From Prolixibacteraceae bacterium (GTDB lineage: Bacteria > Bacteroidota > Bacteroidia > Bacteroidales > Prolixibacteraceae), in NCBI GenBank assembly GCA_028282705.1, contig JANQHI010000040.1, positions 1-38,992 of the forward strand: 38,992 bases of DNA, given 5' to 3'. The translations under genes were made by a program, and so were the position numbers. Shown here one piece after another: positions 1-7,350 of the stretch (its first letter is position 1; each line of letters begins with the position of its first letter). The notes beneath the pieces were generated by a model. The model was not told the origin of the DNA. It ran no database searches and saw nothing but the letters and a program-made list of their open reading frames with translations.

Positions 1-2
1 TT

Positions 3-83
3 TCTTGCATAGCCAAAGCTATGGAAGGAAAATTAGCTGAAATCCAATGGGATCAAGATGTTGCTAGTAGTTTTTCAATTTAA
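3..83 (+). CDS. 3' end of an unidentified coding region, cut by the window edge
   Basis: The frame starting at base 3 is open to a TAA at 81-83 and reads as a plausible hydrophilic C-terminus (ends DQDVASSFSI). The other two plus frames hit stops within the first 45 bases. It would converge on the minus-strand M23-like gene, 12 bases away. Only 26 residues are visible, so no family can be assigned, and the open frame could be chance. Confidence 0.35.
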   Translation, partial: SCIAKAMEGKLAEIQWDQDVASSFSI

Positions 84-95
84 CTTTTGACAACT

Positions 96-983
96 TCACT
101 TCAAATACTTTTTTTTCTCCCTTCTAGTCATTTCCAACCCTATTATTTTATCAATATGTTCTGAAGTATAAACACCCGGGGCTAGTATTTTTACAGTTTT
201 TTCACCCTTTAGGTGGAATTTGGGGATAATGGTTTTCCAATTGCGCGAACGCATATCAGCATGGAAAACAGTAAAGCCTGCAAAGGGGAAGGGCTGCATG
301 GCTGTGTTTACTTCACCCAATATATCTCCAGGGTAAATGGTTTCGCCTACCTGGTAGTATACCTTGTTGTGGGCAAAGTTGGTGTATTCTGCCATGGTTC
401 CATCCTCATGCAAAACCCTCACCAGGTTATTTACCTGTTGGTATTTTTTACTGCCACTATCAATTTCTGGGACATTGGAAATGGCTTTTACCACAACCCC
501 TTTCCTTGAGGCACAAATGGCAGTTGATTTTTCCATTTTAAAACCCAGTGAATACCATTTGCCAGTGATACCTGTACCCATAAAACTTTCAGGGGTCTCA
601 ATATGGAAAGAAGAGGTTTCCTTTCCCTTTTCAACTGGGAAAAGGTAAGGGAATCTTTCATCAATATTTGGTTTAGGATGTGCTTTGTACCATTTATAAG
701 TGTAGTTAAAACGTGGGCTTCCTTCTTCATATTCTTTCATAACAACTAAGAATTCTGAAATTCCGGGCTCAACCCTTTTGATCATGGGTAAATCTTCATT
801 AAAACTTGCCAGTTCAAGGTATGCAAAATCAAAAACAACATATACAGGTGTATTTGTGTGGTTATAAGCCCTAATGTGTGCATCACCTACAGCATCATAA
901 TCATGCTTTAATTCTACCTCTTTTTGCCCAAATGAATAAATACACACATTGGAAAAAGCAAGTAGGAGGATAAAGGTTTTCAT
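96..983 (-). CDS. Secreted M23 peptidase-like protein, probably inactive
   Basis: 295 residues beginning with a signal peptide (cleavage near SFG-Q, residue 20), so exported. Residues about 140-245 follow the lysostaphin/M23 fold order: GVVVKA strand, AEYTNF, a YYQVGETIYPGDILGEV segment resembling the usual V..Gd.V..Gq.iG, then a terminal VFHADM in place of HLHFEV. Against the family pattern, the metal Asp is Gly (SLGF, residue 147), the His of YxHL is Asn (N202) and the first His of HxH is missing; H241 remains. I infer a non-catalytic M23-like domain that may bind cell wall or protein rather than cut it. The N-terminal 110 residues match nothing I recognise. The gene is monocistronic, its start is well separated from the next gene, and no promoter box was evident upstream. 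Confidence 0.8.
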   Translation of the reverse strand: MKTFILLLAFSNVCIYSFGQKEVELKHDYDAVGDAHIRAYNHTNTPVYVVFDFAYLELASFNEDLPMIKRVEPGISEFLVVMKEYEEGSPRFNYTYKWYKAHPKPNIDERFPYLFPVEKGKETSSFHIETPESFMGTGITGKWYSLGFKMEKSTAICASRKGVVVKAISNVPEIDSGSKKYQQVNNLVRVLHEDGTMAEYTNFAHNKVYYQVGETIYPGDILGEVNTAMQPFPFAGFTVFHADMRSRNWKTIIPKFHLKGEKTVKILAPGVYTSEHIDKIIGLEMTRREKKKYLK

Positions 984-1133
984 AAATGATTTTTTAGTTT
1001 AAAGAGTAACGTGGTATTATTAATTTTCTTTTGTGGATATGAACTTAATAATTTTTTGAAAGATTTACCAATTTAAAGTTGTTTAAAGTAAAAAAGATAG
1101 GGTAAGTACAGAAAAAGTACTGGTTATAAAATA

Positions 1134-1162
1134 AAAGTGGCCTGATTTTTTCAGGCCACTTT
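1134..1162 (-). terminator. Rho-independent terminator of the sigma/DUF4252 operon
   Basis: A perfect 12-bp stem (AAAGTGGCCTGA pairing with TCAGGCCACTTT) with a 5-base loop. On the minus strand it is followed by a T-rich run (TTTTATTTTAT). It lies 27 bases downstream of the DUF4252 stop codon, which fits termination of the three-gene minus-strand unit. Confidence 0.85.
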
Positions 1163-1188
1163 GGAGAGTATATATTTTTTGGTTTAGT

Positions 1189-1722
1189 TTAGTTGTCAAT
1201 ATCAATATCAAGGTCCATGTCCATATCCATATCTCCAAGGTCAATATCCAGGGAATTGGTTATTTTACCAATGTTTTTTGGGTCAATCATCCCACGAATG
1301 CTGATCAATACATTTTCATCACCACCAATGACCATCAACAGTTCACTAAGCTTGTTCCCTTCTGCAGTTTTACCATAAAACCTTATTACTTCATTCTCTT
1401 CAGTGACCTCCATAAGCACTTCATAGTTATGATTTTTAAAGAAGCCACCTTTTTCAAGTTCTTTATAAAAATCAAGTTCCTTGTTCAGTTCACTGTTTTC
1501 AACAGTCAGGATGCGCACACCATTTAGTTCACTAAGCAGGTCATTTACACCTTCTTCTCCTGTGTCAATCTGGCTGGCAAACCCTAGCAATGCCCCTGAG
1601 ATATTCACTGTTGTGATCCCTTTTTGGTGGGCATATTTTTCAAACAACTTGTCTATGGGGCTTTTTTGGGCAAACAGTACCATAGGTACCATAAATGCCA
1701 ATAACAGAACTAATTTTTTCAT
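1189..1722 (-). CDS. DUF4252 family exported protein with Asp-X repeat tail
   Basis: 177 residues with a clear signal peptide (cleavage after LFA, about residue 18). The body matches the Bacteroidota DUF4252 family: a KLFEKYAHQKG opening, a central stretch beginning VRILTVEN, and late residues on gene-level self-limiting loops. These proteins are known mainly from their position next to ECF sigma factors; no biochemical role is established. Here it is the last gene of a sigma / membrane protein / DUF4252 unit, 11 bases after the gene before it, so it is probably a product of the operon controlled by that sigma factor. The C-terminus is an alternating Asp-X tail (about residues 158-177: LDIDLGDMDMDMDLDIDID) encoded by a 6-base-periodic stretch, which could bind divalent metal or be a slippage product. 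Confidence 0.88.
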   Translation of the reverse strand: MKKLVLLLAFMVPMVLFAQKSPIDKLFEKYAHQKGITTVNISGALLGFASQIDTGEEGVNDLLSELNGVRILTVENSELNKELDFYKELEKGGFFKNHNYEVLMEVTEENEVIRFYGKTAEGNKLSELLMVIGGDENVLISIRGMIDPKNIGKITNSLDIDLGDMDMDMDLDIDIDN

Positions 1723-1733
1723 GATATTCGTTT

Positions 1734-2318
1734 TTATTGGTTATTCAAATTTTTAATTTTCTCATATTTTTTAAATCCTTTTTTTAAGGTTCTTGCACCT
1801 TTAGAGAGTGGCTTTGAGGCATCTTCAAGGGTCGAAACTTTTGCCAGGGGCTGTACACTTTCATTCAATTTTTGTATGCTGGCTAGCTGGTTCACACCCA
1901 CATTATATTTGCTACCAACAAATTTTAATGTTTTAGTGGCATAGGCATAAGCTTCTTCCGGGTTATCAAAAGTATCTTCAAAAGGTTGTTGTTGTTGCTC
2001 ATAAAATAGGACACCTCCCAGGATAATAATTATTGAGGCAGCAATACCTGTAACCATTTGCCACATTACCCGGTATTTTTTCTTTTCATTGTGTTCCTGT
2101 TCCAGGATGTAATCCATAATATCATCCTGAAATTTTGAATCTTCATTGCTACCTGCAAGTTCAGTAATCCCTCCAAAGAATTCTGCATATTCTTTAACCT
2201 CGTCAGCAATATCCCCTGATTGGAAATATTCCATCAACAATTTTTCATCTTCAACAGATGAATTACCATCAAAATATTGTTGCAGTAATTGTTTTACTTC
2301 TTTGGTTTCCATCTTCAT
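1734..2318 (-). CDS. Single-pass membrane protein, probable anti-sigma factor
   Basis: 194 residues. The N-terminal 80 residues are acidic and cytosolic in character (LLQQYFDGNSSVEDEKLLMEYF), followed by one membrane segment at about 85-105 (VTGIAASIIIILGGVLFYEQ) and a basic C-terminal part. This is the topology of Bacteroidota anti-sigma factors, although no zinc-binding HxxxCxxC motif is present. The start codon lies 50 bases inside the end of the sigma-factor gene, implying translational coupling, which is typical of sigma/anti-sigma pairs. I infer that it binds and inhibits the upstream sigma factor; no direct motif proves this. METKE at 2312 is an alternative start. Confidence 0.78.
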   Translation of the reverse strand: MKMETKEVKQLLQQYFDGNSSVEDEKLLMEYFQSGDIADEVKEYAEFFGGITELAGSNEDSKFQDDIMDYILEQEHNEKKKYRVMWQMVTGIAASIIIILGGVLFYEQQQQPFEDTFDNPEEAYAYATKTLKFVGSKYNVGVNQLASIQKLNESVQPLAKVSTLEDASKPLSKGARTLKKGFKKYEKIKNLNNQ

Positions 2319-2811
2319 TTTGTTTTAAAAATTCATCACGCACCTTTTTTCTTGCCCTTGAAAGGTTTACCCTGATAGCATTGAGTTTTAACCCAGTTAC
2401 TTCAGCAATTTCGTCAAATGAGTACTGTTCCAGGTCACGTAAATGCATCACAGTTTTTTGTAGGTCAGGTAACTGGCTGATCAGCTTTTTGACCTGGATC
2501 GCTGACTCTGATAATTCTACATTTGAATGAACATCTATGCTTTCTTCTTCAAGCCTTTTTTCTATGCTTTCATCAATCCTGGAGGTCCTGTTGCCCCTGA
2601 TAATATCAAGGCACCTGTTTCGTGCCATGCGTATGGCAAAAGCCTCTATGTTTTCTATTTTTGTAAGCTCTTCCCTTTTTTGCCATAGTTTTAAGAACAA
2701 GTCCTGGACCACATCTTTTGCTGCTTCTTCATCTTTCAGAAAGTGTGTACAAAACCTAAGTAATTTGTTACTTATGGGTAAAACCCTTGTTTTAAAATCC
2801 CTGGCTACCAT
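2269..2811 (-). CDS. ECF-type RNA polymerase sigma factor
   Basis: Sigma-70 region 2 is seen in the KDVVQDLFLKLWQKREEL segment and RMARNRCLDIIRG; region 4 in LPDLQKTVMHLRDLEQYSFDEIAEVTG followed by the recognition helix ALRVNLSRARKKVR-like stretch. The open frame extends to an ATG at 2856, but I prefer the ATG at 2811 (MVARDFKTRVLP...). Homologues in this group normally begin just a few residues before F-K-x-x-V-L-P, and a TACCTTTG box at 2846-2839 sits inside the extra part. Giving 180 residues, the usual ECF size. It heads a unit with a membrane anti-sigma-like protein and DUF4252, so it probably answers an envelope signal. Confidence 0.88.
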   Translation of the reverse strand: MVARDFKTRVLPISNKLLRFCTHFLKDEEAAKDVVQDLFLKLWQKREELTKIENIEAFAIRMARNRCLDIIRGNRTSRIDESIEKRLEEESIDVHSNVELSESAIQVKKLISQLPDLQKTVMHLRDLEQYSFDEIAEVTGLKLNAIRVNLSRARKKVRDEFLKQNEDGNQRSKTITATIF

Positions 2812-2838
2812 TAACTTACTTACATGTATTCCTGTTTT

Positions 2839-2846
2839 CAAAGGTA
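2839..2846 (-). promoter_or_regulatory. Candidate -7 box upstream of the sigma gene
   Basis: On the minus strand this reads TACCTTTG, a full match to the Bacteroidota TAnnTTTG -7 element, 28 bases before the ATG at 2811. No TTG element lies at the expected 17-23 bases upstream, so the call is tentative. It matters because it falls inside the longer open frame and so bears on the start-codon choice. Confidence 0.35.
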
Positions 2847-3086
2847 AGACGTTCATGGCTAAATGTTATTACATCAATTTTTTATTTTTTTTAGTTCTAT
2901 TATTTATTGTGTTGTAAGTCAGTATTTTAGGTTTTTTTTTGGTTGTCCTTATAATTTAAGTTATTGGTTTTTTCATTATTGGGGTAGGGGAATTAAGATG
3001 GTTTGGTGTGTTATCTGTCAGATAATCAGGTGTATATATTTCTATTTTTAGATTTTTTTTTGTAACTTGAATAAAAACCCAATGTT

Positions 3087-4115
3087 ATGGCACGCTTTTT
3101 TCACCTATTGCTAGCAACCTTAATAACCTTGTTAAGCAGTGTTGTATCCTCTCAAAAACCTCATGAGAATCAAAAAAATCCAGCATCAGGTTTGTATGGG
3201 GAAACCTTTTTCTTTGATGGGCATACACATCAGGGTTTTGGGATGACCAACATGGGCCTGGCTTTAGATGCAGGTTATTTATTAGAAAGGGGTTATGATG
3301 CCTTTGTTTTTGCACTTCCTGTTGACAGGTCAAAAACATCTAACCTGTTTGCAAGGATTGAAAATGAAGTAAAACAACTTGAACAAATTAATACTGATAA
3401 TGATTTTATCTTATTCCCAAAATCAGCATTTGATGTGAATTATAATTATGGCTCAAAAAAGCTGTCAGCCATTTTGGCCATAGAGTATTTCCACGGTGTT
3501 TTTGGAGGAAAAGCTGAACTTGTTGACAGGTATGCTGAGTTGGGCATCCATTCAATTACATTAATTGATAACCAGGTTGACAACCTTTTTGAGCATGTTT
3601 CTGGTGGGGTACAATTAACAGAGTTTGGGAAACTAGTAATTGATAAAATGAACCAGCATAATATGCTGATTGATGTAAGGCATATTACAGAGAAGGAATT
3701 GGTGGAAATTGTTAAGTATTCAAAAAGGCCTGTTATCTCTTCACATGCACATGCCAAAGGGGTAGCAGATTTAAACTATAACTATTCAGATGAACTATTG
3801 GAAGTTTTAAAAGAAAAAAATGGCATGGTATTGATCTCGTTTAACAGGAATGGGTTATTCTGCCCCAAAGAGCCAACAGTAAATGGGGTTGAAAGGTTAG
3901 TAGAACATATTCATTATGTGATTGGTAAGATAGGTATAAGCAATGTGGGTATAGGGACTGATTTGCAGGCATATGGAAGATATGTGCCAAAAGACCTGAA
4001 CCATACAGGTTGTAAGAATGCAATAATAAGTGAATTGCAAAGGAGAGGTTATACAAATGCAGAAATTGAAAAAATTATGGGTGAAAATTACCTTAGAATG
4101 CTGAAAAAGTTTTAA
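3087..4115 (+). CDS. Exported M19 (membrane dipeptidase) family protein, variant active site
   Basis: 342 residues with an N-terminal signal peptide (to about residue 22). The renal dipeptidase / M19 pattern is present in order: DGHTH (44-48), a metal Glu at 133 (LAIEYF), LTEFGKLVIDKMN, IDVRH (His199), PVISSHAH (His220) and GIGTDLQAYGRY (Asp292). Family members use these residues to hold two zincs and hydrolyse dipeptides. Two departures: the second residue of the usual DGHxD is His48 instead of Asp, and the Arg-Asn of the substrate-carboxylate motif downstream of His220 reads Tyr-Asn. It could therefore have altered metal use or substrate. It is transcribed alone, divergently from the sigma unit. 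Confidence 0.85.
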   Translation: MARFFHLLLATLITLLSSVVSSQKPHENQKNPASGLYGETFFFDGHTHQGFGMTNMGLALDAGYLLERGYDAFVFALPVDRSKTSNLFARIENEVKQLEQINTDNDFILFPKSAFDVNYNYGSKKLSAILAIEYFHGVFGGKAELVDRYAELGIHSITLIDNQVDNLFEHVSGGVQLTEFGKLVIDKMNQHNMLIDVRHITEKELVEIVKYSKRPVISSHAHAKGVADLNYNYSDELLEVLKEKNGMVLISFNRNGLFCPKEPTVNGVERLVEHIHYVIGKIGISNVGIGTDLQAYGRYVPKDLNHTGCKNAIISELQRRGYTNAEIEKIMGENYLRMLKKF

Positions 4116-4237
4116 AAGGTTATAAAAAAAATCTGCTTTTGCAGCAAAGTTCCTGAGTTATAGGCTAATTTTCTGTAAAAAAATTACGTAAATACCAGAA
4201 TTTTTGTAAATTTTGCGCGAAACCTAACACAAATACC

Positions 4238-5317
4238 ATGAAATCGCGAGAAGCGTTTGAATTATTATTTGATATTCAGGCAAAAATAATGGATATCAAA
4301 AAAAGGGCAGAGGGCAATTTGGAAGAAGAAATGGAACAGGTAATTTCTCTCATTAAACACGCCCAAGAGTTGATAAATGGAGAGGAAAATGGTTTTGCAA
4401 ATGGCTATGAGCCTTGGAATGCTGATAACCTTTTTCAACAGATTGTAGAAAACATTTCTGATGCTATTTATATTACTGACCTAAAAGGAGACTTCACTTA
4501 CATTTGTAAAAATGTTGATGTTGTTTTTGGGTATTCCTATAATGAACTCCTTCAAAAAGAAAATATCAAATATATTTTGGGTGAAGATTTGTATAGCATT
4601 GATAAATTAAAAACCACTGGGGAAATCAAAAATATAGTGAGGAGTGTTCCTAATAAGCAGGGTGAAATGCTTTCTCTAATTATTAATATTAAAAAAGTTT
4701 CAATAGGAAAAGGAGAACTTCTGATTACATGCAGGGATATTACAGAAAGAAGGAAGTTTATGCAAGACCTTGTTGAGTCAAGGATATTTTCTGAAAAGCT
4801 TCTTGAAAGCATGAAAGATGGGTTTTGTATCACTGATGAAAGTGGCTTACATCTTGATGTGAATAATTCCCTTTGCAATATTACAGAGTATGATAAAGAT
4901 GAATTGGTGGGGAAACGGCCACCTTACCCATATTGGCCAGAGGAAGAGCTTGGTAATATTAACCAGGCATTTAAAAAAATCCAAAAAGGTTATAAGGAAG
5001 ATATTGAATTGACCTTCAAGAGGAAAAGTGGGGAACGTTTCCCTGTGATAGTTTCTCCTTCACAAGTGAAGAACAATCAAGGAGCATTAATAGCTAATTT
5101 TGTCACAGTCAAAGATATTTCTGAATTGAAGAAGGTGGAAGCAGAGTTAGAAATCCATAAAGAAAACCTTGAAGGGTTGGTAAAGGAAAGGACAAAAGAA
5201 CTGGAGGAAAAGAATGTAGAGCTCGAAAATTTCAATAAACTATTTGTGGGAAGGGAATTCAGGATTAAAGAATTAAAAGATAAAATCAGGGAATTAGAAG
5301 GAAAAACAGAAGAGTAA
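4238..5317 (+). CDS. Tandem PAS-domain protein without kinase domain
   Basis: 359 residues, no signal peptide or membrane segment, so cytosolic. A helical N-terminus (1-60) precedes PAS 1 (about 65-180, containing VENISDAIYITDLKGDFTYI) and PAS 2 (about 187-300, with SMKDGFCITDESGLHLDVNN and a PAC-like FVTVKDISELKK). It ends in a coiled coil (300-359) that includes the LFVGREFRIKELKDKIRELE stretch common at the linker or end of PAS proteins in this phylum. There is no HisKA, HATPase, GGDEF or output domain. I infer a signal adaptor acting through a separate partner, or a kinase that lost its catalytic part. A short methyltransferase remnant follows 7 bases after the stop. Confidence 0.85.
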   Translation: MKSREAFELLFDIQAKIMDIKKRAEGNLEEEMEQVISLIKHAQELINGEENGFANGYEPWNADNLFQQIVENISDAIYITDLKGDFTYICKNVDVVFGYSYNELLQKENIKYILGEDLYSIDKLKTTGEIKNIVRSVPNKQGEMLSLIINIKKVSIGKGELLITCRDITERRKFMQDLVESRIFSEKLLESMKDGFCITDESGLHLDVNNSLCNITEYDKDELVGKRPPYPYWPEEELGNINQAFKKIQKGYKEDIELTFKRKSGERFPVIVSPSQVKNNQGALIANFVTVKDISELKKVEAELEIHKENLEGLVKERTKELEEKNVELENFNKLFVGREFRIKELKDKIRELEGKTEE

Positions 5318-5324
5318 TTACTTC

Positions 5325-5426
5325 ATGAAAGGATTTGGCAGAGAGAAGCATTGGGAAGATATTTGCAAACAAAAGGCATTGGAAGTAGTTAGTTGGTACC
5401 AGCCCAACCCATTGCAGTGGGATTGA
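5325..5426 (+). pseudogene. N-terminal remnant of a class I SAM-dependent methyltransferase
   Basis: A 33-codon frame from ATG 5325 to TGA 5424-5426 contains HWEDICKQKALEVVSWYQP. This closely resembles the N-terminus of a common methyltransferase family (WExIYxTKxxxEVSWYQPxP). The rest of the enzyme, including the SAM-binding glycine motif, is absent from all three plus frames of the following 180 bases, which contain nothing else I recognise up to the sulfatase. I infer a decayed gene. The match is from memory of the family and not from a search. Confidence 0.5.
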
Positions 5427-5608
5427 AATCAAACAATATTCAGAAAAATCCATAGCAACCCTTTTCAGGGATAATTTTTTTTCTGGTTGATAGTAAAAAA
5501 TAAACCATATTAACTCTTCTAGTTCATCCCAGAATTTTATTTTTTGTAGTTTTAGGAAGAAAAGTTAAACAAACAAAATAAATTTTTAATCCAACCTTTT
5601 ACTAAAAG

Positions 5609-7156
5609 ATGAGAAAGAATTTTACATTTATGAAACAAGTAGGTTACCTAGTAATGCTGTTTATTGTTTTTACAGCCTGTACAAAACAAAAAGAAAGCAC
5701 ACAATTCCCCAATGTTGTTTTAGTTTATATTGATGACCTGGGTTATGGTGACGTTAGTTGTTATGGGGCAACTGAAATTACAACCCCAAATATTGATAAA
5801 ATTGCTGAAAATGGATTAATGTTCACTAATGGGCATTGTGCTTCAGCAACTTGCACGCCTTCAAGGTATGCCATGCTTACAGGGGAATATGCCTGGCGCA
5901 GGAAAGGAACAGGTATTGCACGTGGAAATGCAGCAATGATCATTGGGCATGAAAGGTATACCCTGGCTGATATGTTTAAAAATGCAGGATACCAAACAGG
6001 GGTGGTTGGTAAGTGGCATCTTGGCTTAGGGCCAGAAGGGGGTGCTGATTGGAATGCTGAAATTAAACCAGGACCTCTTGAACTGGGGTTTGATTATAGC
6101 TTCCTGATACCTGCAACTGGAGATAGGGTTCCATGTGTATATGTTGAAAACCATAAAGTGGTAGGTCTAGACCCAAATGACCCAATTGGGGTAAGCTTTG
6201 ATAAAAAGGTAGGTGATGAACCAACAGGTAAAGAAAATCCTGAACTACTCACGAAAATGGTTCACAGCCATGGGCACAATAATACCATTATAAATGGCAT
6301 TGGCAGGATTGGATGGATGACAGGAGGCAATGCTGCGCGCTGGGTAGATGAAGACATGGCTGATGTGATTACAGAAAAAGCCATTGATTTTATTAACAGG
6401 AATAAAGAAAAACCTTTCTTTTTATATTTTGCAACCCATGATATCCATGTGCCAAGGGTTCCCCACCAACGTTTTGTGGGTAGCACTACAATGGGGTCCA
6501 GGGGTGATGCTATTATGCAAATGGATTGGTGCACAGGGCAGATAATGGAAACTCTTGAAAAGAATGGAATTACCGAAAATACCATAGTGATCTTTACTAG
6601 TGATAATGGGCCTGTTATTGATGATGGGTATCATGACCAAGCTGTTGAGAAGCTGGGGGAACATAACCCTTCAGGTCCTTTGCGAGGGGGGAAATACAGT
6701 GCTTTTGATGCAGGTACCAGGGTACCCTTTATTGTGAGCTGGCCATCAAAAATCAAACCTGGTGTTTCTGATGCACTGGTTTCACAGGTCGATTTTTTCC
6801 ATTCCTTTGCTGCATACACTGGGCAGCAATTGGGTGAAGAGGATGCCCCTGATAGTTTCAATACCATTGAAACATTCCTGGGGAAAAGCAATGAAAGCAG
6901 GGAGCACCTGATTGAGCATGCGCGTGCACTTTCGCTTATAAAAGGTTATTGGAAGTACATTGAACCTAAAAAAGGTGCAAAAATTAGTAGGTATACAAAC
7001 ATTGAGTTGGGGAATGATACTGTACCTCAGTTATACAACCTTAAAGAAGATTTAGGTGAGCAGGAAAATCTTTCACAAAAATATCCTGAGAAAACAAAAG
7101 AGTTGGCTGGCCTGCTAAAAGAAATTAGGGAGAAAGGTAGTTCACGCCCTAAATAG
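5609..7156 (+). CDS. Lipoprotein sulfatase (type I, formylglycine-dependent)
   Basis: 515 residues. A lipoprotein signal ends in FTAC (Cys24), so the enzyme is likely anchored to a membrane. The sulfatase core is complete: metal-binding IDD (Asp42, Asp43), the CTPSR maturation motif with the Cys82 that becomes formylglycine, GKWHLG (Lys136, His138), THDIHVPR, and FTSDNGP with metal Asp-Asn. The C-terminal subdomain carries PQLYNLKEDLGEQENL, as in arylsulfatase A-like enzymes. It would release sulfate from an unknown ester, probably on a polysaccharide or steroid. No anaerobic maturase or polysaccharide-degradation genes are next to it. A second possible start is Met8 at 5630, leaving the lipobox intact. 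Confidence 0.93.
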   Translation: MRKNFTFMKQVGYLVMLFIVFTACTKQKESTQFPNVVLVYIDDLGYGDVSCYGATEITTPNIDKIAENGLMFTNGHCASATCTPSRYAMLTGEYAWRRKGTGIARGNAAMIIGHERYTLADMFKNAGYQTGVVGKWHLGLGPEGGADWNAEIKPGPLELGFDYSFLIPATGDRVPCVYVENHKVVGLDPNDPIGVSFDKKVGDEPTGKENPELLTKMVHSHGHNNTIINGIGRIGWMTGGNAARWVDEDMADVITEKAIDFINRNKEKPFFLYFATHDIHVPRVPHQRFVGSTTMGSRGDAIMQMDWCTGQIMETLEKNGITENTIVIFTSDNGPVIDDGYHDQAVEKLGEHNPSGPLRGGKYSAFDAGTRVPFIVSWPSKIKPGVSDALVSQVDFFHSFAAYTGQQLGEEDAPDSFNTIETFLGKSNESREHLIEHARALSLIKGYWKYIEPKKGAKISRYTNIELGNDTVPQLYNLKEDLGEQENLSQKYPEKTKELAGLLKEIREKGSSRPK

Positions 7157-7177
7157 GGGGCAACTTTTACCTTGAAA

Positions 7178-7251
7178 ATCCTTTTTGGGAACTCAGATTT
7201 ACCCGGTATTAAAAATACCCTACTAGAACCTACTGGGGTTCTCAAAAGGAT
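7178..7251. other. Imperfect nested stem-loop between convergent genes
   Basis: ATCCTTTT (7178-7185) and GAAC (7189-7192) pair with GTTC (7238-7241) and AAAAGGAT (7244-7251). Inside sits a perfect GGTATT-aaa-AATACC hairpin at 7205-7219. It lies 22 bases past the sulfatase stop and before the convergent helicase stop, so it may act as a weak bidirectional terminator. There is no clean T-run. Confidence 0.35.
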
Positions 7252-7350
7252 ATTGATTAAGCATTCTATTTAATTTCTTCAATGGTATAGCCAGGGTTAA
7301 CCCATAAACCAACTATTTCAACGTCTTGCCCAACAATTTTTTTAGGTTTA

